A stretch of DNA of 55,413 bases. Source: Planctomycetales bacterium (lineage in GTDB: Bacteria > 4484-113). The stretch is taken from positions 1 to 55,413 of the forward strand of contig JAUWGS010000014.1 in the NCBI GenBank assembly GCA_030606285.1, written 5' to 3'. This document shows, in pieces, positions 21,734 through 30,153 of the stretch (positions are counted from its first letter, which is position 1; every line of letters starts with the position of its first letter). Made by a program: the position numbers and the translations under genes. Below the pieces are notes generated by a model. That model saw only the letters and a list, made by a program, of their open reading frames with translations, had not been told where the DNA came from and made no database searches.

Positions 21734-22087
21734 ATGGATAAACACGAAGAGGAAACCACCAGGAATATCGGGTTACTGGTTGCGGGCTTCGCGCTTGGCG
21801 CGCTGGTCGGAACGGTGATGGGCCTTCTGTTTGCGCCCAAGTCCGGGCGTGAACTTCGCGAGGAAATCAAAGAAAAGAGCTCCGAGTACTACGGTGTAGC
21901 CAGGGAAAAGGGCACTGAGTACTACGACAAGGCTAAGGAGAAGATGTCGACTGCTTACGACAGCAGCAAGGATCTCGCCGAAAAGGCCAAGGTCAAAGTC
22001 TCCGACGCCGCGTCTAAAGTGAAAAAGGCGGTCGACGCAGGCGTTGAGTCCGCCCGCAAAAAGATGGATACCGGCAAGGGCAAATAG
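21734..22087 (+). CDS. YtxH-like membrane protein
   Basis: 117 aa from the ATG at 21734, which has AGGAGAG at the right distance. One transmembrane helix (residues 10-32, GLLVAGFALGALVGTVMGLLFAP) is followed by PKSGRELREEI, the YtxH signature, then a Lys/Glu/Ala helix with repeated YYDKAKEK-type units. YtxH-like proteins are small general-stress or envelope proteins of unknown mechanism. It pairs with the upstream DUF948-like gene. Confidence 0.85.
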   Translation: MDKHEEETTRNIGLLVAGFALGALVGTVMGLLFAPKSGRELREEIKEKSSEYYGVAREKGTEYYDKAKEKMSTAYDSSKDLAEKAKVKVSDAASKVKKAVDAGVESARKKMDTGKGK

Positions 22088-22132
22088 CCGCTGTAGCGGC
22101 CTGCTCTTGCCTTAGGACCCTCGTAGCTAAAA

Positions 22133-23044
22133 GTGGCAAAAAAGAAGCTGATAATCCTCTCACGGCGACCGGAACTCCCGTCAGTCGTGCTGCTCGTGGA
22201 AGCCGCACAGCGCCTCAATGTCACGCCCGTCATTCTAAGCATTGACGAAGTGATTGTAGAGCGGGTGGCGAAAGACGTTCGGAGCGTGGTGATTCGCACC
22301 CAGGACGGGGCGCTCCTCTCCCCTCCGGCGCTCGTGCTGCCGCGCATAGGGTCCATATCCGACGAGTACTCCCTGACTGTGCTCAGAGCTTTCGAAGCCG
22401 CGGGGTTTGCGGAAGTCAACAGCGCCGGGGCGCTGATGCACGTGCGCAACAAAGTAACGGCACTCATCGAGCTTGCGTCCGCGGGCTTTCCGGTGCTGCC
22501 GTTCGCCCTGCTGCGTACGCCCAGCGATGTTAGTGCCGCCGCAAAGAAGCTGGGCGGGTTCCCGGTAATGGTCAAGTTCATTCGTGGCGCGCAGGGGCTT
22601 GGCGTTATGAAGGCGAGTGATGCCGCCACCGCCGAAGCCATCGTTGGCGCATTCAACGCGCTCGGCTTCGACGTCTACCTGGAACACTTCTGTCCTCCGC
22701 GCAGAAGCCGTGACGCGCGCGTGCTCGTCGTGCGCGGCAAGGTGCTCGCCGCGATGGAGCGCGTGCGGGGACGCAACGATTACCGGGCGAACGTGCACAA
22801 GGGCGCTAGACCGAAGAGCTACGAGCCTACGGAGGGCGAGTGCGCACTGGCGGTCAGGGCTGCGCGCCACTTCAAGCTGGGACTTTGCGCAGTGGATTTT
22901 TTACGCACACCCGACGGCGATTTCATCCTTGAGGTCAACGCCAGCCCCGGCTTCACCGGCATAAGCAAAGCGACCGGCAGGGATGTTGCGGAAGCAGTCC
23001 TGCGGAAGCTGCTCGGCCTGCGCAAGAAGGCCGCTCGCAGCTAA
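22133..23044 (+). CDS. RimK-type ATP-grasp ligase
   Basis: 303 aa. ATP-grasp core: VNSAGALMHVRNKVTAL (entry), GGFPVMVKFIRGAQGLGV (ATP-binding lysine and Gly-rich loop), EHFCPPRRSRDARVLVV, then the Mg-binding DFLRTPDGDFILEVNASPG. This order is that of RimK/LysX/glutamate ligases, which join an amino acid to a carboxylate such as a protein C-terminus or pterin. The RDxRVxVV and NASPGF motifs favour RimK-like, but the acceptor is unknown. The start is a GTG at 22133 with no evident ribosome-binding site. Its stop overlaps that of the convergent MBL gene. Confidence 0.85.
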   Translation: MAKKKLIILSRRPELPSVVLLVEAAQRLNVTPVILSIDEVIVERVAKDVRSVVIRTQDGALLSPPALVLPRIGSISDEYSLTVLRAFEAAGFAEVNSAGALMHVRNKVTALIELASAGFPVLPFALLRTPSDVSAAAKKLGGFPVMVKFIRGAQGLGVMKASDAATAEAIVGAFNALGFDVYLEHFCPPRRSRDARVLVVRGKVLAAMERVRGRNDYRANVHKGARPKSYEPTEGECALAVRAARHFKLGLCAVDFLRTPDGDFILEVNASPGFTGISKATGRDVAEAVLRKLLGLRKKAARS

Positions 23045-23670
23045 AACTGCCCGGTCAGGAAAGGATTGCCCCCTGCTTCGACACCCACGGTGGTAGTAGG
23101 CCCGTGCCCCGGAAAAACCACAGTCGCGGGAGGGAGAGTCAGCAGCTTGTCGCGGATGGAGGACAGAAGCGCCTTCTGGTCGCCGCCCGGGAAGTCCCAT
23201 CGTCCGATACTTCCCGCGAACAGCGCATCGCCGGAGAAGACTCCTGCCGAGGTCACGAAACCGACGTGCCCCGGTGAATGGCCGGGAAGGTGCAGGACGG
23301 AAAGCTCCTCCTCGCCCAGCTTGAAAACATCGCCCTCTTCGCAGTAACGGTCGGCGTGGGGCGAAGGCTCCATGCGTGGGAAACCCCATTCCTGCGCGGC
23401 CTTCGGCGAGCGGTCGAGAACCGGCTCGTCCAGCTTGTGATACACGAGAGGCACGTCCCACAGCCGGCGGTAGAGCGCATTGAGCCAGGAATGGTCGAAG
23501 TGGCAGTGCGTGTTGAAGATAAACTTGGGCGTTAGCCCCGAAGCTTCATCGGCGACGCCTTCCGCGTCCATCCCCGGGTCGATGAGCGCCGCTTCGCGCG
23601 TCACGCTATCCCAGACCAGGTAGACATTGGTCGCAAGCGGGCCGGTCACGAAGGTTTTGACCTTTAGCAC
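23041..23670 (-). CDS. MBL-fold metallo-hydrolase (glyoxalase II-like)
   Basis: 209 aa from a GTG at 23670 (protein opening MLKVKTFVTGPLATNVYLV); a longer upstream frame is poor. Zinc ligands of the glyoxalase II-type fold: THCHFDH (HxHxDH), HSPGHV, FSGDALF and PGHGPTT. This subgroup contains hydroxyacylglutathione hydrolase-like enzymes acting on thioesters; substrate not assignable. A TAGAAT box (23679-23684) lies 8 nt before the GTG, another probable leaderless start. Convergent with the RimK-like gene. Confidence 0.88.
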   Translation of the reverse strand: MLKVKTFVTGPLATNVYLVWDSVTREAALIDPGMDAEGVADEASGLTPKFIFNTHCHFDHSWLNALYRRLWDVPLVYHKLDEPVLDRSPKAAQEWGFPRMEPSPHADRYCEEGDVFKLGEEELSVLHLPGHSPGHVGFVTSAGVFSGDALFAGSIGRWDFPGGDQKALLSSIRDKLLTLPPATVVFPGHGPTTTVGVEAGGNPFLTGQF

Positions 23671-23742
23671 GGCGCAGTATTCTAGCGCATCGGCGGACAC
23701 GCGGCACTGACTAGCGCAGCTTCGAACAGGACTTAATCCGGA

Positions 23743-23794
23743 GTGGTGACCTCCAGGTCGCCACACCTTAATCGCGCGGTCTAGAGACCGCGCG
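23743..23794. repeat. Double hairpin element downstream of the PFOR gene
   Basis: Two adjacent hairpins: GTGGTGACCT-CC-AGGTCGCCAC (23743-23764, one G-T pair) and CGCGCGGTCT-AG-AGACCGCGCG (23773-23794, perfect 10-bp stem). They lie between the leftward PFOR stop and the MBL gene. No T-run follows, so they may be a Rho-assisted or RNA-stabilising element or a dispersed repeat. Confidence 0.65.
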
Positions 23795-23824
23795 TCCGGG
23801 CTGTACGGCGCGCCACCCGTTCAG

Positions 23825-26800
23825 TTACGATGCGGCAGCCGCTTCTTTTACCTTGACGGCGAACTCGGAGTAGTCCATTTCGGCAAGGGCCTTGTAGAAG
23901 AGCCAGCGGCGATGAACCGAAAGCTCAGCCTTTGCGAGCAGTATTTCACCCTCCTCGGGGAACTCGCGCAGCAGCCGGCGGAAGCGGTTTTCTTTCATTG
24001 CGTAGTCACGGAACGTGTATTTTGGCTCCTTCATATCAAGCTGGAGCGGGTTCTTGCCCTCTTCAATGAGCCTGGGGTCGTAGCGGTAGAGCGGCCAGTA
24101 GCCGGATTCGATCGCGAGCTTGCCCTGCTCGCCCACGGTTTGCAGGGGGAACCCGTGCTCGATGCAGTGGCTGTAGCAGATGACGAGCGAAGTGCCGGGG
24201 AAGGATTCGGCTTCCAGCAGCGCTTTCACAAGCTGTCCGGGCTTCGCGCTGTAACAGACGCTGGCAACGTAGGCCGAGCGATAAGCCATTGCCATCAGTC
24301 CCAGGTCCTTCTTGGCAGTCTGCTTGCCCGCGCTGGCGAATTTCGCCACTGCGGACATCGGCGTGGCCTTGGAGCGCTGCCCGCCGGTGTTGGAATAGAC
24401 CTCGGTGTCCAGAACCAGCAGGTTGACGTCATCGCCGGACGCAAGCACGTGGTCCAGGCCGCCGTAGCCGATGTCGTAAGCCCAACCGTCTCCACCGACT
24501 CCCCACACGGACTTCTTGACGAAGTACGGCAGCATCTCCTTGAGGTAAGCCAGCTTCGCCGTGTGCTTGCCGTTGGCGCGCTCAACGATGATTTCAAGCT
24601 CGGCCACGATTTCCTGGTTTGTCTTGATTGCGGCGGGATCGGCGTGCTGCTCTTCCAGAGTGTGCAGCTTCGCCAGACGGTCCTTGACCTCACCCGGAAT
24701 GTCGCTATCTGCCAGAAGCCGTTCGCGCATAGCGTAGGCCTTCGCGTGCAGCGCGTTCACCGCCAGCCGCATTCCGTAACCGAACTCGGCGGTGTCCTCG
24801 AACAGCGAACTCGACCAGGCCGGCCCGTGCCCCTGGGCGTTGACGCAGAACGGTGACACGGGGGCTGTGCCACCCCAGATGGATGAGCAGCCGGTAGCGT
24901 TGGCCTGCATCATCCGGTCGCCGAAAAGCTGGGTTACCAGCTTCATATACGGGGTTTCGCCGCAGCCGCCGCACGCGCCGCTAAACTCAAGCAGCGGCCG
25001 CTTGAACTGGCTGCCTTTGGCGGTGCTTATCCTGATGAACTTATCATCCGTCTCCGGGAGGCGCAGGAACTCTTTAACCGTTTCCTGGTCGTCTTCGAGC
25101 ACCTCGCTCTTTAGCACTATTTCGAGAGCCTTGCGCCCGGTTTCCTTCTTATCCACCTTCTCCTTGCCGGGGCAATATTCCACGCAGGCCGAACAACCGG
25201 TGCAGTCGTCCGGGAACACCTGCACGCGGTAGACGTCGTTCTCCGTGGCCTGCTTGTCCTTGTAGGCCATCGTGATGTAAAGATCATCGGAGAGCTGTAT
25301 GTCGGACTTGGAGTGGACCTTCACTCTTATCGCCGCATGCGGGCACACAAACGAGCAATAGCCGCACTGGATGCAGAACTCGGGATTCCACTTCGGCAGG
25401 TGGGTTGCGATGGAGCGCTTCTCGTACTGGGAGGTCGCGGTGGGGAAAGCGCCATCCGCCGGCATACGGGACACGGGAACGACGTTGCCTTCCTGCTTGA
25501 TCACGGGATCGATGACTTCGTCGTAGAATTCGTGGATGACCGGATCTTCGATTTCAATCGGCTCCATGTCCGCGCCGGAAACCGTAATCTTTTCCGGCAC
25601 CGGGACCTCAACCACCATTTCCATGCCTTTGCGGAACGCGGCGATGTTCATATCCACGACATCCTGCCCCTTGGTGGCATACGACTTGCTGATTGCACCT
25701 TCGATTGCCTTCGTGTAGACGTCTTCGGGCATGACGCCGGAGACTTTGAAGAACGCCGCCTGCATCGTCGTGTTGATCCTTCCGGGAATGCCGAGTTCTT
25801 TCGCTATCTCATAGGCGTTGATGCAGTAGAGCTTAAGCTTCTTATTTGTGATGGTCTCCTGCTCGCGCCGGGGCAGGCTGTCAAAGAGCTTGTCCGGCGG
25901 CACGTAGGTGTTTATCAGGACCGAGCCGCCTTCCTTGACGCCCGTCAGCACGTCAATCCGCCCGAGGAAGCTCTCTGCGTGAACGGCTACGAAATCGGGC
26001 TTCGCGATGAGGTACGTGCTCTTAATCAGCTCGTCGGAGAACCGCAGGTGCGAACAGGTCACCCCGCCGGCTTTCTTGGAGTCGTAGACGAAGAACCCCT
26101 GCACGTACTTGTCCATTTTCTCGCCAAACACCTTGATGGTGTTCTTGCTGGCGCCGACGGTGCCGTCCGCGCCGAGGCCGTAGAACTTGGCGCGGTACGT
26201 CGAAGGATGCTCGGAATCAATCTCCTCCGAGAAGTCGAGCGAGAGATGCGTCAAGTCATCTTGAATGCCAACGGTGAAGCCCGTGAACGGGTCCTTGCTC
26301 CAAGCGTGCTTGAACGCCGCTTTGACCATTGCCGGCGTGAACTCCTTGGAGCTGAGGCCGTAGCGCCCGCCGATGACAAGCGGCATCGTCTCGAACTTGC
26401 CCTGGCGCGTGCCTTCGACGCACGTGTTATTCAAGTCTAGATACAGCGGCTCACCATCGCTGCCCGGCTCCTTGGTGCGGTCCATCGCCACTACTACTTT
26501 CACGGTATTCGGCAGGGCTTCCAGCAGATGCTTGGACGAGAACGGGCGGTAGAGGCGCACTTTTATGAGCCCGCACTTCTTGCACTCCGTCTCGTGCATG
26601 TAGTTCACCGCTTCTTCTGCCGCATCCGCACCGCTGCCCATAATGACCATCACAACTTCGGCATCCGGCGCTCCGTAGTAGTCAAACAGCTTGTACTGGC
26701 GTCCGGTAAGTCCGGCGAACTTGTCATACGCCTCCTGCACGATCTCGGGGCACTTGTCGTAATACGGGTTGACCGTCTCACGGCCCTGGAAGTAGAGGTC

Positions 26801-27466
26801 GGGATTCTGAGCGGTACCGCGCATCGTCGGGTTCTCAGGCTTGAGCGCGCGATGGCGGACGGCGACGATATCTTCTTCGTCAATCATCTCCCGCATCACA
26901 TCGTACGGAATCTCCTCAATCTTCTGGATCTCGTGTGAGGTGCGGAAGCCGTCGAACGCCTGCAGGAAAGGTATGCGGCTTTTCAGTGTCGCCCGCTGCG
27001 CCACCAGCGCATTGTCCGTCACCTCTTGCGGGCTGCCGGACAGCATGATGCCAAAGCCAGCGGAGCGGGCGCACATGATGTCCGAGTGGTCTCCGAAGAT
27101 GGACAGCGCCTGGCACGAAATCGAGCGCGCCGAGATGTGGAATACGGTGGGCGCCAGCTCGCCCGATATCTTGAACATGTTGGGGATCATCAGCAGCAAT
27201 CCCTGCGAAGCGGTGAACGTGGTCGCCAGCGCGCCTCCGGTCAGCGCGCCGTGAATAGCCGCGGACGCGCCTCCCTCGGACTGCAATTCCACTACGGTCG
27301 GGATCTGTCCCCAGACGTTCGTACGGCCGTGCGCGGAGTAATCGTCCGCCAGTTCGCCCATCACCGACGAAGGCGTGATGGGATAGATAGCGACAACTTC
27401 GTTTGTGGCGTGAGCCGTATAGGCTGCTGCGGTGTTGCCATCGATAGTTACGTGCTTTCCAGCCAT
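23825..27466 (-). CDS. nifJ: Pyruvate:ferredoxin (flavodoxin) oxidoreductase, fused single-chain type
   Basis: Oxidatively decarboxylates pyruvate to acetyl-CoA, passing electrons to ferredoxin; oxygen-sensitive and central to anaerobic metabolism. 1213 aa from ATG 27466, chosen because AGGAGG precedes it; a TTG seven codons upstream is unlikely. Domains in order: pyruvate-binding/transketolase-like I (ITPSSVMGELAD), gamma-subunit-like, EKR-like linker, two [4Fe-4S] ferredoxin motifs (CIQCGYCSFVCP near 697; CTGCSACVEYC near 754), and the TPP domain with a further cluster cysteine set (CGGCGETPY near 830, GDGWAYDIGYGG). Length and order match NifJ. A -10-like TACAAT (27506-27511) and a CRP/FNR-type palindrome (27600-27619) lie upstream. 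Confidence 0.97.
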   Translation of the reverse strand: MAGKHVTIDGNTAAAYTAHATNEVVAIYPITPSSVMGELADDYSAHGRTNVWGQIPTVVELQSEGGASAAIHGALTGGALATTFTASQGLLLMIPNMFKISGELAPTVFHISARSISCQALSIFGDHSDIMCARSAGFGIMLSGSPQEVTDNALVAQRATLKSRIPFLQAFDGFRTSHEIQKIEEIPYDVMREMIDEEDIVAVRHRALKPENPTMRGTAQNPDLYFQGRETVNPYYDKCPEIVQEAYDKFAGLTGRQYKLFDYYGAPDAEVVMVIMGSGADAAEEAVNYMHETECKKCGLIKVRLYRPFSSKHLLEALPNTVKVVVAMDRTKEPGSDGEPLYLDLNNTCVEGTRQGKFETMPLVIGGRYGLSSKEFTPAMVKAAFKHAWSKDPFTGFTVGIQDDLTHLSLDFSEEIDSEHPSTYRAKFYGLGADGTVGASKNTIKVFGEKMDKYVQGFFVYDSKKAGGVTCSHLRFSDELIKSTYLIAKPDFVAVHAESFLGRIDVLTGVKEGGSVLINTYVPPDKLFDSLPRREQETITNKKLKLYCINAYEIAKELGIPGRINTTMQAAFFKVSGVMPEDVYTKAIEGAISKSYATKGQDVVDMNIAAFRKGMEMVVEVPVPEKITVSGADMEPIEIEDPVIHEFYDEVIDPVIKQEGNVVPVSRMPADGAFPTATSQYEKRSIATHLPKWNPEFCIQCGYCSFVCPHAAIRVKVHSKSDIQLSDDLYITMAYKDKQATENDVYRVQVFPDDCTGCSACVEYCPGKEKVDKKETGRKALEIVLKSEVLEDDQETVKEFLRLPETDDKFIRISTAKGSQFKRPLLEFSGACGGCGETPYMKLVTQLFGDRMMQANATGCSSIWGGTAPVSPFCVNAQGHGPAWSSSLFEDTAEFGYGMRLAVNALHAKAYAMRERLLADSDIPGEVKDRLAKLHTLEEQHADPAAIKTNQEIVAELEIIVERANGKHTAKLAYLKEMLPYFVKKSVWGVGGDGWAYDIGYGGLDHVLASGDDVNLLVLDTEVYSNTGGQRSKATPMSAVAKFASAGKQTAKKDLGLMAMAYRSAYVASVCYSAKPGQLVKALLEAESFPGTSLVICYSHCIEHGFPLQTVGEQGKLAIESGYWPLYRYDPRLIEEGKNPLQLDMKEPKYTFRDYAMKENRFRRLLREFPEEGEILLAKAELSVHRRWLFYKALAEMDYSEFAVKVKEAAAAS

Positions 27467-27599
27467 TTCTTCCTCCTGGGTCGCCAAAGCGACGCGAAGT
27501 TAGGTATTGTAGCTTACGCCTGGTGTGGTGAAGCTCATCTCATACTGAACCGGGCTTTGTGGAAACGCAACTGAGCGCTCCACCAACAGTCGCCAACCA

Positions 27600-27619
27600 C
27601 TAGTGACGGATATCACTAG
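27600..27619. promoter_or_regulatory. CRP/FNR-geometry palindromic operator
   Basis: CTAGTGA-CGGATA-TCACTAG: two 7-bp perfect half-sites with a 6-bp spacer, the geometry of CRP/FNR family sites (TGTGA-N6-TCACA). It lies about 135 bp upstream of the PFOR start codon, where redox control would make sense. The protein that binds is not known. Confidence 0.45.
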
Positions 27620-27787
27620 CAGTCAAACGGCGAAATCGCAGCCCTGACATCCAGCCCTACAATAATATCACAACGGGCGAACTGATGCCACGACCTCAGG
27701 GCTTTGGGCCAGAGACCGCGAGGGCATACCGCCGGTTGTGAAATGCCACACAAGCAGGTCCGGCGCCCTGCATTTGGGGACATCAGG

Positions 27788-27793
27788 TATAAT
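27788..27793 (+). promoter_or_regulatory. -10 box (TATAAT) of the DivIVA-like gene
   Basis: Perfect TATAAT 26 nt before the ATG at 27820, leaving a short leader with a GGGGG run as weak ribosome-binding site. No clear -35. Confidence 0.5.
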
Positions 27794-27819
27794 CTGAACC
27801 GGTCATTTGGGGGCCGCCT

Positions 27820-28356
27820 ATGCTTACTATAAACGACGTCGAGAAGTACAAGTTCGGATCGGCAATGTTTGGCTACAGCCGGTCGGATGTTGACGAGTTC
27901 GCGTCTCTGGTTGTGGAGTCCTTGCAGCACTACGTTGACGAAATCGAGGCGCTGAAGAAGCGCATCGCTGGCGCTGAGGCCGAGATTGAGCGTTACCGGG
28001 CCAGCGAAGCGACGCTGCGCGACAGCATCGTCCTCGCCCAGAAAAGCCGCGACGAGATAATCGGCAACGCGCAAAAAGAGGCGGAGAACATCCTTGCGGC
28101 GGCGCGAGTGAAGACTGTGGAGCTGACCGCCAAGCACGCTGAAGTCACTGCCGCCCGCGAACGATTCGAGTATGAGTTCTACGGGCTGCTGAAGGGCTTC
28201 ATCCAGACTCTGGAAGCGAACAACCCGAAACTCGCGCGGGACGCTGCTCCCGAGTCGCCACCGCCCGATCCCGAAGGCGATTCTGGGGAATCGGCGAACA
28301 AGGCCGAGGAGCCTTCGTCTGGCGAGGTTGTCTTCCCGGAGGAAAGCCCGCACTAG
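27820..28356 (+). CDS. DivIVA domain-containing coiled-coil protein
   Basis: 178 aa. The N-terminal ~60 residues fit the DivIVA membrane-targeting domain (FGYSRSDVDEFASLVVESLQ, then a heptad-rich helix). The coiled coil continues to about residue 135, including ALKKRIAGAEAEIERYR and a NAQKEAENILAAARVK helix. The C-terminal ~40 residues are disordered and Pro/Glu-rich. DivIVA proteins mark poles or septa in Gram-positives, cyanobacteria and some deep-branching diderms. It is followed 55 bp later by an HD protein on the same strand. Confidence 0.75.
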   Translation: MLTINDVEKYKFGSAMFGYSRSDVDEFASLVVESLQHYVDEIEALKKRIAGAEAEIERYRASEATLRDSIVLAQKSRDEIIGNAQKEAENILAAARVKTVELTAKHAEVTAARERFEYEFYGLLKGFIQTLEANNPKLARDAAPESPPPDPEGDSGESANKAEEPSSGEVVFPEESPH

Positions 28357-28411
28357 AGCCGGTAGACCAGAAGCGCGCGTAAACCGGAATCCTTCATTGG
28401 AGTCTTGCGAA

Positions 28412-29113
28412 ATGCCATCAAAACACAGAGCTGAACCAGAGGCACAATCGGCAGCGAGCCTCTATGAAAAACTGTACCAGGACCCGGAAGTGCGCGAGTA
28501 CGTCCGGCTGTCGGACGAGGCAATGGCAGCCATCGGCTACACCGAGCACGGCCTGCGGCACGTCACCCAGGTTGCTACAAGCGCCGCAAGGATTCTCACC
28601 GAGCTGGGGCACCCCGAGGAAGAAGTTGAACTCGCCAGGACCGCCGGGCTGTTGCACGATATAGGCAACCTCATCGCGCGGGAGGACCACGAGCAGAGCG
28701 GCGCGCTGCTGGCCTATCCCATCCTGCTGCGGCTGGGATACACACCCCGCCAGGCAGGAATCGTGATGGGTGCTATCGGGAACCACGAAGTGATAGGCTT
28801 CCCGCTTGTTAGCGCCGTTAGCGCCGCCGTTACCATCGGGGATAAGGCGGATGTGCACCGCTCACGGGTGCGCGACTACCACGAGGAGCTCGAGGATATA
28901 CACGACGATGTCAACTATGCCTGCGTTGAGTCGGCGCTCACTGTGGACAACGAGCAGTCGGTTATCACGCTTGAACTCAAGATTGACACCGAGATCGCCA
29001 CGGTGATGGAGTACTTCCAGATCTTCACCGAGCGCATGATGATGTCCAACGAAGCTGCCCGATACCTGGGTTGCGAGTTCCACCTCATCATAAACGGCAC
29101 AAAGCTCTCGTAA
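28412..29113 (+). CDS. HD domain phosphohydrolase
   Basis: 233 aa from ATG 28412, chosen because TTGGAG lies about 10 nt upstream; longer frames overlap the DivIVA-like gene. The HD superfamily metal motif is HGLRHVTQV, LLHDIGN, then NHEV and a late GDKADVHRSRV. This pattern suits a small metal-dependent phosphohydrolase acting on nucleotides or signalling molecules. The C-terminal region (LTVDNEQSVITLELKIDTEI) is beta-rich, typical of a clade with this tail. The substrate is not determined. Convergent with lpxD, ends 2 bp apart. Confidence 0.82.
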   Translation: MPSKHRAEPEAQSAASLYEKLYQDPEVREYVRLSDEAMAAIGYTEHGLRHVTQVATSAARILTELGHPEEEVELARTAGLLHDIGNLIAREDHEQSGALLAYPILLRLGYTPRQAGIVMGAIGNHEVIGFPLVSAVSAAVTIGDKADVHRSRVRDYHEELEDIHDDVNYACVESALTVDNEQSVITLELKIDTEIATVMEYFQIFTERMMMSNEAARYLGCEFHLIINGTKLS

Positions 29114-29115
29114 GC

Positions 29116-30153
29116 CTACTTCTTCCGGGCGCGCTTGAGCTTCGTCATCTCAGCTTCCAGAGCCTTTATCTTTTCCGTGAGTTCCGGCAGCTTGTGCGTT
29201 AGCGCCAGCACCCGCATAGCCTGCTGGTGCGGTTTTGCCGGATAGCCGGAGACACTGCTGCGCGGCGGGAGCGAGCTGAATACACCGCTCTGTCCGGCCA
29301 CTTTGCTGCCTTCGCCAATCTCAATGCCCCCCACAAATCCCGCCTGGCCTCCCAGATAGCACCGGGGGCCTATCTTCGTTCCGCCGGAAATGCCGACCTG
29401 GGCGGCAATGAGCGTGTATTCGCCTATCTGGACGTTGTGCGCCACCTGCACCAGGTTGTCGAGCTTGCTGCCCCGCCCGATGCGGGTCTCGTCCAGCGCT
29501 GCGCGGTCGATGGCGCAGTTGGCACCTATCTCCACCTCGTCTTCGATGACAACGCGCCCGACCTGCGGGAACTTGCGGTGGCCTTCTTCGGTGCTGACGA
29601 AACCGAACCCCTGCGAGCCTATCACTGTGCCCGAGTTGATGATGCAACGCGCGCCGATCTCACAGTCCTCCAGTACCGTGACGTTCGGGTAGAGCAGCGT
29701 GTGCTCACCGACAACCACTCTTTCGCCGATGAAGCAGCCCGGACCGATGATCGCCCCCGCGCCTATCCGCGCCGTCTTCTCCACGACGGCGTACGTGCCG
29801 ACGCTCACTCCCTTCCCGAGCCGGGCCTTCTCGTGAACGAATGCGCGCTTGCTCACGCCCCTGCGGTGTGGCTTCTTCTTGCGCCCGAGGAAGTGCTCCA
29901 TCACCATCACGAACGCCAGCCGGGGGTTGTCCACGATGATGGCGTTGGTGAAGTAGCGGGCAAGACGCGATGTGGTGATGACCGCGCTGGGCTGGCTATC
30001 CTTGAGCAGCCTCCGGTCTCCACTGTGCTCAATGAAGCCGATGCTATCAGGCTGCGCCCGTTCAGGCGAGCAGAAACCCTTGATGACCAGAGAGCCGTCG
30101 CCTTTGACCTTGCCGTCGACAAACCTGGCCAGTTGTTCCAGCGTCGCTTTCAT
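29116..30153 (-). CDS. lpxD: UDP-3-O-acylglucosamine N-acyltransferase
   Basis: Third step of lipid A synthesis, so the cell should make an LPS-type outer membrane. 345 aa: an N-terminal uridine-binding domain (residues 1-100), a left-handed beta-helix of hexapeptide repeats (100-300), and a C-terminal helix (LTHKLPELTEKIKALEAEMTKLKRARKK). The catalytic histidine is His239 in VQVAHNVQIG; EIGANCAIDRAA also matches the family. The start ATG overlaps the stop of the upstream OMP gene (ATGA), indicating coupling in a bamA-omp-lpxD operon. Confidence 0.96.
   Translation of the reverse strand: MKATLEQLARFVDGKVKGDGSLVIKGFCSPERAQPDSIGFIEHSGDRRLLKDSQPSAVITTSRLARYFTNAIIVDNPRLAFVMVMEHFLGRKKKPHRRGVSKRAFVHEKARLGKGVSVGTYAVVEKTARIGAGAIIGPGCFIGERVVVGEHTLLYPNVTVLEDCEIGARCIINSGTVIGSQGFGFVSTEEGHRKFPQVGRVVIEDEVEIGANCAIDRAALDETRIGRGSKLDNLVQVAHNVQIGEYTLIAAQVGISGGTKIGPRCYLGGQAGFVGGIEIGEGSKVAGQSGVFSSLPPRSSVSGYPAKPHQQAMRVLALTHKLPELTEKIKALEAEMTKLKRARKK

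Larger units (their letters stand above)
27467..27819. other. Divergent intergenic region between PFOR and DivIVA-like genes
   Basis: About 350 bp with no convincing gene. It holds a minus-strand -10 (27506-27511), a 7-6-7 palindrome (27600-27619) and the TATAAT of the rightward gene (27788-27793). Nothing else was recognised. Confidence 0.6.

Noticed and set aside
23671-23766. Longer N-terminus for the MBL hydrolase (start at 23766)
   Set aside because: The extra residues are not protein-like, and they contain the TAGAAT box; the GTG at 23670 gives the standard family start.
24295-26440. Long antisense frames across the PFOR gene (for example 25313-26440 on plus)
   Set aside because: PFOR is intact with all motifs; no start signals or family resemblance in the antisense frames.
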